Shown here one piece after another: positions 56,701-64,000 of a stretch of DNA of 64,000 bases (positions are counted from its first letter, which is position 1; each line of letters begins with the position of its first letter). The notes below the pieces were generated by a model. That model had not been told where the DNA came from and did no database searches. It was given only the letters and a program-made list of their open reading frames with translations. The DNA is from Arenicola marina (taxonomy: Eukaryota; Annelida; Polychaeta; Arenicolidae): contig OZ025248.1 of NCBI GenBank assembly GCA_964019135.1, positions 71,182,119 to 71,246,118 on the forward strand, written 5' to 3'. The translations under genes and the position numbers were made by a program.

Positions 56701-59700
56701 TTTCTCGAACTGTGAAAGCATCATTTCCTCCAATCAACTGCTTACATTTAATGGGTCTTCGTAAATGTATCTCTAGAGATTCGTATCATCCAATGAGGTG
56801 GCTGCATCTTCTGGAATGCCGTTAAAAAAAACTCACCCAATCAGCTTCCAGAGTAGGATCCGCGCCAGCGGTCGCCATGGCAATGGTAAGATGCGCGCGG
56901 TGCGTTGACGGCGACGCCTTTGCTTAAAGCAAGGCTTGAACGTTGCCAACGGACGGCGGCGTGAGCGCGAGGTCCAGAGTAATTACCCGCCCTGGGCCTT
57001 TGTCCTTCACTTGGCAGCGTGGGACCCACTCACACATACGGGGAGCCATGCATTAATGATGGCTGAGGGTCAGAGGCTTCTCCAATCGGCATTTCGCATT
57101 CTTTACGACTTCCTGGTGGACTTATACGGCACAAAAGCCCCCCTCTGACCCTTTGCTCTTCAAAATGAAAAAAAAAATTACCATTAGTCACACAAGGGTG
57201 CGAGGTCGCTAGTGGCTCCCCCTGGTGATACAAGGCCAACCCTCGATTCCTCGCACGCAGCCTCCCAAGTCCTGTCAAAGTTTGGGGACTGTTTCAGGTT
57301 TGTCATTAACAGAAAGGAACCTGAAAGCGCGCAAGAAACCATCTGGATACGGCTGTATGCACCGCCAATCACTGGTCGGCCTCGATCGATATCCAATTCC
57401 CCACAGTTTTAACCCGGGGTCTGCAGTCGTGGAGGCCACATGAGTGCGTGGCGATGTCTCCGCATGATGGACTTTCCCTGTTAGCCATCGACTTGCTATA
57501 GAACGATGGGGAAAAAGGAAAATCAAACGGTCGGATTTGGCGCATTTATGTTTTCTATGGCTTGGTATCATGAAACTTTGATGGCTTTGGCCATGGAGGT
57601 TATCTGGTCAGTGACGTGGCGCTGATGAACTTGAATAAGTCTAGTGTTAGCAGCTCTACTACCACTACAACAACCACCGCTGTGATAATACTTACCTTTA
57701 AATACTGTGGACAGTTAAATTGCGAGGAATCGTCAAAATGGCTTGGCAAATGGGGGATTTTTTCATTGCCAGGAGTGCAGTCTCTGTGGTGAGTATGTAT
57801 TAAGTAGGATCACCTCACCTCACAGATTCCGGCCTGCCCTTCTGTACCTGGAATTAGTATTAATAGTTTAGTATTCGTTTAAAAGAACGATATGTTCTTT
57901 CACGCCCTTGGTACAAAACTGAAAGCTTTTGTCCCCAGTCCTCATTTATCGTAGGCTAATGGGTTCAAACCCTGACAATTGCACCTAGTACACGTTTCAG
58001 TCAACCTCATGTCATTCTCCTAGAAAGTTCTTTGCCCAAACCCCACTATTTTCATGTTGTCTACCATGGAAAGTGTGGGCCTTGCAGACAATATTATAAT
58101 GATTATTATGATTTCATGTACATGTAGCCTTCGCCAACTGTGGTGACTAACTATTCTGGGGTGTACCATTTTATATGTCAACAATTACACTGGTGTATCA
58201 TCCTCGTAAAATTGTGCCACAGAAATGTTATCACGTTAACACAAGCTTCTCCGCACATGATTCAGAGTAAAGCATTAGTCTAGCATTGGTTGAAAATATA
58301 CACTGTATTTTGCTCAACACTAGTTTACATTGAACATCTTTAATACGCCTACCTGGTAATGGTTGCCATTGGAATCGTATTCGTTGTTTTCAAGTAAATC
58401 AAATAAGTTGAAGCAATTAGGCGGTGAAATTAGATGTTCATTAATTTCTGTTGCAACCGGTCTGCACAAGGAGAATTCCATGGCGTGCGCTGTATCTTCC
58501 AGTTAATTCATATCAGAATGGGACGCATTAGATCTTCCAAACTTCCGCCTTCCAAACTGTATGTACTCCAATCTAGACTTCTTAGGCTGTTCTCAGACCT
58601 GGGGCCTCATTCATAATCCCCTTGTAATTTACGCACAAAAAGTGCATTTTCGTCTTAGCGTCACCAGCTCGTTGTAGTGACGCTCATGATTAAGAAATTC
58701 TCTTCAATGTAATTTTAGCACTTTCTTAATTCAGAAAATCCACTTTTTGAGTGATTAGTTATGTATTTGGACCCGATAATCGCAAGACAATACTTCCACT
58801 TAACTGCGCGCTAAGTCTAATGGAGTAACCTAAGTGGCGATTATGAATGCCACTAGATGTCACTGGACACCCCATGGTTACCCCAATTGTTCTGCACTGA
58901 CCATACACTACAGCTAGATGCATTAGTGGGACCGATTGCTATACCAGTGGATAACCGATGAGACATAACTCTGTACGCTTTTGGATAATGAAAGGCTTGC
59001 GTTACCCTTGGTTATAATATCCTACTTGATGTTTACACAAATATTGGTCTGCTTTGGGGTGGCCACCCGAGTGGCTTAGTGGTTAGCGGTTTTGTTGAGT
59101 GAGATCTGCCAGATCAGCCAGCGTGCCCGAGTTCGGCGGTTCGCGACCCGCTGTGCGAATGCATGTGCTCGTAAACAAAATTCTATGTCCTTCCTTGAAA
59201 AAAGTAGGAAATTACCCCGGGAGACCTGGCTCGAACGGCTCTACCTGGAGCATTAAAGAGCACGTGAATAGACTTTGCGTTTTGTTGTGTTGGGGTGATA
59301 CAAACGTTGGTGTACTTTTTGGTTTACTATGTGTTATCTGTTGCAGGCGGCCAGCAAGAAGAGCGTGGTGCTGTCTGGCGAGGCGCTCAAGGAGATGCAA
59401 AAACAGGCAAAAGCCAACAAAGATGAACGCCGTCTGCAGGTATGCTCAAATATATTTACTCATCGATCTCTTCGTCATGAATGTGAAGGCATCGGATATC
59501 CCGGTAGAACCCTGCTAGGCATGTATGCTGATGAAATTAAACACGGAATGTCTTATGACATGTGCCAACATTCCGTGACGAAACGTCTGAAGGGGGACTT
59601 CAATGCCAAGAGTATGACCGAAAATCGATGACGGAATGTAGTTGCTCACAGAAATCTTGATTACGCCAATAATGTAAAATGTAATTAGACTTTTGGCTAG

Positions 59701-62619
59701 TTCGCACATGTACGTCCTTTAGGGTTATACCTCAAGGGGTGGTACGCAAGGGAAAAATTCGAGTGAAAAACCAAATCCCTTTCGGATACCCTGCCCAAGG
59801 TTGTACTCGAAAATCACGCTTCATCTGCTGATACCCATGTTATAAATCTCACCTGCAGGAACTCGCTCCCTCTGGGCTACATTAAGGCATATTTTATGAG
59901 ATGATGCAACAATCCCTTCACCAAGGCGTTAATCTGTTGACTCTTTAAGTTATCCATCGCGTGGATAGATTTACCGAGCCTTGGGTTCCATTGGCGCTCC
60001 ATCCTAGCGCCTGGCTGACGTCAGCCCCGCTTGAAGGGTACTTGGATGTTGGTTGCCCATGGATACCGCCAACATGCGTGTTATGTCTGCCCCTTGCCCT
60101 TGGTCAATGCTGATGGCGGTGCGGTGGCCCAAGCCGCCCATCACATCCATGATTAATGAATAAATCGATGGGATTCCTACGAATCACGCCGCCCATCCTA
60201 ACTTTATGTGTTCTAAGCCGCAAAAAGGTATTTAACTATTTTATTTGAAAACAAAATCCCCAAGATCAATCACTGAAAAAGTACAGTCCCGAAAGCGGTA
60301 ACCTGATTGCTTAGGAGATCAGTTGAACATTGGCAGTAGGAGCGATAGGTTACGTCGTATAGTTCGACATGCATCAGGTACATATATACGGGCTTGACTG
60401 TGTATTTATATATCGTTTGCTTTTCGCTTCCACAAAGGATTCCGACACTGATGAGGTGGGTTATCCACCGAGGCTGGCAAACGCATGCGTCGCGAGATAT
60501 ACTGTGTGTATTTTTGACACTCACACCTGCTGTTTAGTTTAACAGTGACGAGTGTCGCCTCTTTAGGCTCACATCGTTATTTCCTGATTTAATATCTATC
60601 ACGTATTGAATTTAGCATGCTGCAAATAAAAGTTAGACAGAAATTAATCATATAGTTTCAAAATGCTAGTTACGGTCACGTTTAGATTTAACAATGATCA
60701 TGAATGCCCGTTACACAGACCAGCATACTTCTTCCGTAATATTTTATGTCCATGTAATGGAATAGCTTTCTTTCAACATATTTGCCTTGCGTAATTATTT
60801 AGCAAACACCACTGAAGCAATGGCGCCACATGCACACACGATATCGCACGATAATGTTTGATATATTATGTGTAAGTAGTATCTTATATTTAAAACTGTT
60901 GGAGGCTGGATACAATATATAGCTAAGTCAGCTTGGTGGTAAAACGTTGTCACTTTCGTTGTTCTGTTTCTGGCCGTAATATAACCAATAACTGGTCGAG
61001 TTAGCATCAACATATAGAGGAATTAGTTATGCATGAATCATCGCTGAGTTTCACATCTGGGGTAACGCTAGCCACTCGCTATTGGCGCATTTTATGTCTT
61101 CTATCGTCTTCTTAATTCTCAATTCGGAGCATCCTTCTCACAGAAAAACGATTGCTCAGACCATTATGGCCATTTTATGCTTGAGAATCACAAAGGAGAG
61201 GAAATTTTAGCCCGGCTTGAAAATACAAATTCTTTTGGCAAAATCCACCGCTTCTGTTTAGCCGAAATAGCGAAGCGTTTTTTGATCTAGCGAATAGTGT
61301 GGGACAGTCTGAGCCATATTGGCTACTGCTAAGTTATGGCTAGCGTTCTCCCGTAATAGAGACTTGTATTTAACAGTCATTTGTTCACTTACTGTTACAT
61401 TTCTTCTCTTCCGCTTGACCACTTTTCCATGCGTACGTTAGTCTGATGGGTTGGAGGTCAGTTGCTTGATGATTATTCGCCTTCACAATGTGTATGACAC
61501 TAAATCAATAGTATAATCTTATTTTAAAAGAAATATTGAAAGCTTTTTAACGAACTTCGCCGTCTTTAGGAAACGAGAGCAACTAAAGTTATGTGAGTGT
61601 ATATGCCATCGAAAGATTAATATATGTCAGCGTAAGCTCTTGGTATATCTGACCTAATTAGTCTGGAGTATGAACTGTTGTCCCATCGATATCCACCAGG
61701 GACACAATTGTATATATGCTGATATTGATACTAGTCTTATGCCAAAAATACCCAACAAACATGTCAATAATCGTTTGTCTCTCTCGCGATGATTGTCGGT
61801 TGATTGTGGACAGGACCCCGGCCAGGTGTGTACAACAAAAACTAGTCACTTTAGTATTGTTCATGGCCTCAATGGCTCTTATACTTCGTTATTTGAATTC
61901 AATACTTTGATGTACCATAAGGAAAGGAAGCTAAGAGGGTGGTAATTAATACACGTTAACCCTTACACAGTAATCATGTGAGTTTGCCCCCTGTTAGCTT
62001 CCTTTAATAAAGAATGCGCCGTCTATTAGATTATAGTTTTTCTTAGTAGATATATATATATATTATAGACTGCTATATTAGTGTTACTCATTGAATAAGG
62101 AAAGCACGTTCGTGTACTCTTGTGTTGAAAGGTAAGACTTAATACGCTTATGTTTCTTCGATGCTGCAGCTCTTGGATCTTGAGGTTCGCTTTTCTTTTC
62201 TTTCTTTTCTTATCTGTCTCCGTCAGGAGGAAGTTGGTGACACTAATTGAATAACTGATATGATTTTAATAGTTTGCTTAAAAGTGCCATGTACCCAGTG
62301 CCACTGAGATAAGGGGAAAATTATTATCTTTGATGATTAATCATTACGAAGTATTCTGGCGGCTTTAAAGTAATTTTTTTATGGCAATGAATTGGGACTT
62401 CGCTTAAACGATTCATATGCTTACATTGTCTAATTTCAAGAAAGAAGTTGATACGGGAACGATTCATTCTGTAATTGGACACTGGGAAAAGATAACAGTC
62501 ACTTTGATTTCGATAACGAGAATTTGTTTCTCTTTTTGTTGTCAAATTAAGTTTCTCCTTATAAAAATATTTTATGAACCTCGCTGTTTCGCCCATAGGA
62601 GTCCGACGATGAGGAGGAG
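50763..62619 (+). CDS. 5' exons of an unrecognised acidic/lysine-rich protein, partial
   Basis: Exons that join in phase: 50763-50871 (MTDTEEAPGQKEANKAPSPK..., ends in phase 1), 51651-51703 (GDSDGSKQRRTSTVGPPK) and 59347-59439 (AASKKSVVLSGEALKEMQKQ..KDERRLQ). Two candidate microexons follow, both phase 0: 60438-60455 (DSDTDE) and 62599-62619 (ESDDEEE). Acceptors and donors are GT-AG with pyrimidine tracts before exons 2 and 3. I do not recognise the protein. The visible part is hydrophilic, probably disordered, with a basic RRTST segment resembling a basophilic-kinase site and a short charged helix. The long intron 51704-59346 and the microexons suggest a large alternatively spliced gene continuing beyond the window. 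The first exon is the best supported start (GC-rich context, in-frame ATG); splice evidence is inference. Confidence 0.55.
50912..51130. mobile_element. MITE with GGCGGATCCA termini
   Basis: Begins CAAGGGCGGATCCA and ends TGGATCCGCCCCTG, near-exact complements. Flanks AATTA-like and AACTA give a weak 5-bp duplication. Internally GC-rich with paired CCCCCGCGGTCG words. Related by its ends to the element at 4728-4962. Lies 40 bases into intron 1 of the unnamed gene. Confidence 0.6.
53088..53419. repeat. 165-bp tandem duplication
   Basis: GAAATTGG at 53088 recurs at 53253. Shared landmarks are CCCATTAACTGAA, AACACTAAATAAACCGA and TCTTTTACCTATTGACT. The copies differ by many substitutions and small gaps. 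Confidence 0.85.
54795..55023 (-). repeat. Dispersed module, copy 3 (minus strand)
   Basis: The complement reads GGTACTTAATACATGGCTGG, AAAGCCCCCC, CCAAAATCCGCTC twice, then CGCAAGTTTAAAATAT and CTATAGGGGTATATTTTTC, the same order as at 43277-43470 and 44878-44995. It includes long G-runs and is the most complete copy. Confidence 0.6.
56282..56525 (+). repeat. tRNA-derived SINE, near full length
   Basis: Head begins inside the A box (GGGCTCAGTGGGGTAGAACG), B box GATGGTTCGAGCCCC, body GATTAAGATCCCATGTCTTT and GGGGACATGGCTCCATTCTT, tail TGAATATACAACCAAC. The first bases (GGCCGGCCC) are missing. Confidence 0.85.
56587..56623. repeat. 37-bp perfect hairpin
   Basis: Seventeen-base arms CTGATTGTTGGATGACA and TGTCATCCAACAATCAG around TTG. 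No flanking target duplication is seen, so it may be a MITE core or a chance fold-back. Confidence 0.75.
57738..57788 (+). CDS. Possible alternative first exon of the unnamed gene
   Basis: ATG in a good context (TCAAAATGG), 17 codons (MAWQMGDFFIARSAVSV), then a consensus donor GTG/GTGAGT in phase 0. This joins in frame to the exon at 59347. It would replace the charged N-terminus with a more hydrophobic one. Only phase, ATG and donor support it, so it could be chance. Confidence 0.3.
58601..58853. mobile_element. MITE with ATTCATAA termini, copy 1
   Basis: Begins GGGGCCTCATTCATAATCC and ends GGCGATTATGAATGCCAC, imperfect complements, about 250 bp, non-coding. Ends resemble those at 62694-62941. 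Confidence 0.5.
59060..59230 (+). repeat. Diverged tRNA-derived SINE of another subfamily
   Basis: A-box-like GAGTGGCTTAGTGGTTAG and B-box-like GCGGTTCGCGACCCG, then TTCTATGTCCTTCCTTGAAA, AAAGTAGGAAATTACCCCGG and GAGACCTGGCTC. The order matches the main SINE family but sequence is much diverged. Just upstream of the exon at 59347. Confidence 0.6.
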
Positions 62620-64000
62620 GTCAGATCACATGTGTTGTCTTTGCTGGCATCGGCATATCTGTTTCACGTGTTATTGAAGTACCGTGGACCCCTGAGACCG
62701 TATTCATAAACCATATTTAGCGCGATGAAAATTAACGTTAGGTTAATAAAAAAATAAACATAAAAATATATTCGCTAAGTAGGTTAATTTTTCTGAATTT
62801 GAAAAGTGCCCAAATGTAATTAAACATCACTTGTGTATGATTAACACAATTGTTATTATTAGTAATATCGCAACGAGCTTTTGAGGCTATGAAGAAAAGG
62901 CATTTTTCGTATTGAAGTTACAAGGTTATGAATACGGGCCCTGATGTTCAAAAACGCCCACGCTTGTATCAGTTTTGAGTTAGTTCGACGTCACCACGAC
63001 ATGACCGACCACTCCCAAAATACACTTTGCAAAATGGCCTCTCCAGGCGCTCCCGTGAATGAGGTCCTTCTAATACAACATTCACGTCCCGTCCACCATT
63101 GTGCGGCATGAGGCACGCTAGGCGATCAGTCCATCTCATTATACACGTGAGGCACTTCGCGCGGCCCCGTGGCCTCTGTTTGTATCCATCAAGCCCCATT
63201 ATATCGCTGCATCGCTTGACAGGACACCCATTTTTAGCTACAATGATGTTTTTGTCGTTCATTATATCGACCTTAATACAAAAAAAGGCATTCCTCATGC
63301 GCCACGCCTGAATGCCCTCCTGGCGCATGGTGACGGTGTCTTGTTCTGGTCGCCGGTGGCTATGCGATTCAGTATGGATTTGCGGCTACCAACGGGACAA
63401 TAATTCCGCCACAAGGATAATATGTCTAATTACCTGTGTGTGGGTGCCGATATAGATCCACACCTGTGTTTAATGCTTCACGAATGACCCTTTCTGTATG
63501 ACGTCACCGTGGTGTTTTACCCTTTATATTTGCTAATAGATGATAGACCGTTGGACGTCTGGTCGGTTTTGTCTCACTGTTTATAAATAATTATTGAATT
63601 CTATGGCGTGGAAAGGAATTGAATGGAACTGGTTGGAAAGCCGCATCCGTGTCATTTGATCGTTGACGGTGGATAATAAAAACCAGGACAAAATATGTAA
63701 TGTAATATGTCAGGGAAAAACGTTTTCACTATACGCTACACGTGGCTGTTATATTTTTATCAAAATAAGTAATATGCATGTTATGGCTTGGACATTTTCA
63801 TGCCTTCATTGCTTATAAAACGGGGCTAACGTCATCACGTGGTGAAAAACGATATCCCATTACTGAGTTGAGATGTTTCTGTTATAAGTCTGGTACAGAC
63901 GTTACATTTCAGACCGATAGAGTAAGTCGCGATATTGCTCAGTCGATTAACGACCTTGATATGACCTCTGCAGCGTGCGAATGCGTGACGTGTAACGTAT
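62620..64000. other. Right flank, probably intronic
   Basis: A MITE at 62694-62941 follows the candidate microexon. Beyond it I see no exon or named repeat. A minus-strand open frame of 119 codons at 62969-63328 has no motif I recognise and no paired splice sites. Confidence 0.4.
62694..62941. mobile_element. MITE with GTATTCATAA termini, copy 2
   Basis: Begins GAGACCGTATTCATAAACC and ends GGTTATGAATACGGGCCC, near complements, about 248 bp, AT-rich and non-coding. Same terminal theme as 58601-58853. No clear target duplication. Confidence 0.6.

Larger units (their letters stand above)
51704..59346. other. Long intron of the unnamed gene (inferred)
   Basis: Over 7.6 kb with no recognisable exon except a possible alternative first exon at 57738-57788. 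Contains the 165-bp duplication (53088-53419), a dispersed module (54795-55023), a G-run near 56032-56050, a SINE (56282-56525), a hairpin (56587-56623), a MITE (58601-58853) and a diverged SINE (59060-59230). A tRNA-like SINE fragment may lie near 52867-52945, resembling one at 8375-8465 in TALDO1. Confidence 0.4.

Noticed and set aside
62969-63328. Minus-strand 119-codon frame
   Set aside because: No motif, no family, no paired splice sites; length is compatible with chance.
1-64000. Retroviral, LTR, Polinton or other virus-like element
   Set aside because: No reverse transcriptase, integrase, capsid, envelope or polymerase motifs and no paired long terminal repeats were seen in any frame I read.

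Overview
The window is nuclear DNA of an animal. It carries compact, intron-rich, single-copy housekeeping genes with GT-AG introns of 0.1 to 4 kb, separated by AT-rich DNA full of tRNA-derived SINEs and small inverted-repeat elements. Protein sequence and repeat content suggest a marine invertebrate, but the sequence alone does not fix the phylum. I recognise five complete genes by translating and joining exons, plus the 5' part of a sixth that I cannot name.

Layout: 2.7-3.7 kb NAA38/LSMD1 (+), the LSm-fold subunit of N-terminal acetyltransferase NatC; 5.4-10.8 kb TALDO1 transaldolase (+, nine exons); 14.4-18.0 kb SVIP, a small p97/VCP-interacting protein (-, three exons); 18.1-20.8 kb a 2.65-kb DNA transposon with about 370-bp terminal inverted repeats and a 9-bp target duplication, encoding a SWIM / Ulp1-protease / PHD-like protein; 21.8-36.1 kb NADSYN1, glutamine-dependent NAD+ synthetase (+, nineteen exons, sum divisible by three, 1205 aa); 39.4-40.6 kb LYRM2 (-, three exons, 86 aa); about 40.6-50.8 kb gene-poor and repeat-rich; 50.8 kb onward the 5' exons of an unrecognised acidic, lysine-rich protein (+), which probably runs off the window. 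The genes act in unrelated pathways (N-terminal acetylation, pentose phosphate pathway, ERAD control, NAD+ synthesis, mitochondrial complex I support), so I infer no operon-like logic. SVIP and NADSYN1 are divergent, with the transposon and a smaller element inserted between their 5' ends.

The most notable observations are: (1) NADSYN1 ends in a terminal exon of 516 codons, about 500 beyond the normal C-terminus, ending in a Gln/Ala tract and a tail; (2) tiny hairpin elements (70, 76 and 149 bp) each flanked by 8-9 bp target duplications, plus an exact half copy of the smallest in an SVIP intron; (3) three decoy copies of the splice acceptor and first codons of NADSYN1 exon 18 inside its preceding intron; (4) the SWIM-Ulp1-PHD transposon, with an in-frame 36-bp repeat array; (5) possible acidic microexons in the unnamed gene. 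I saw no retroviral, LTR, Polinton, CRISPR, rRNA or intact tRNA sequence.
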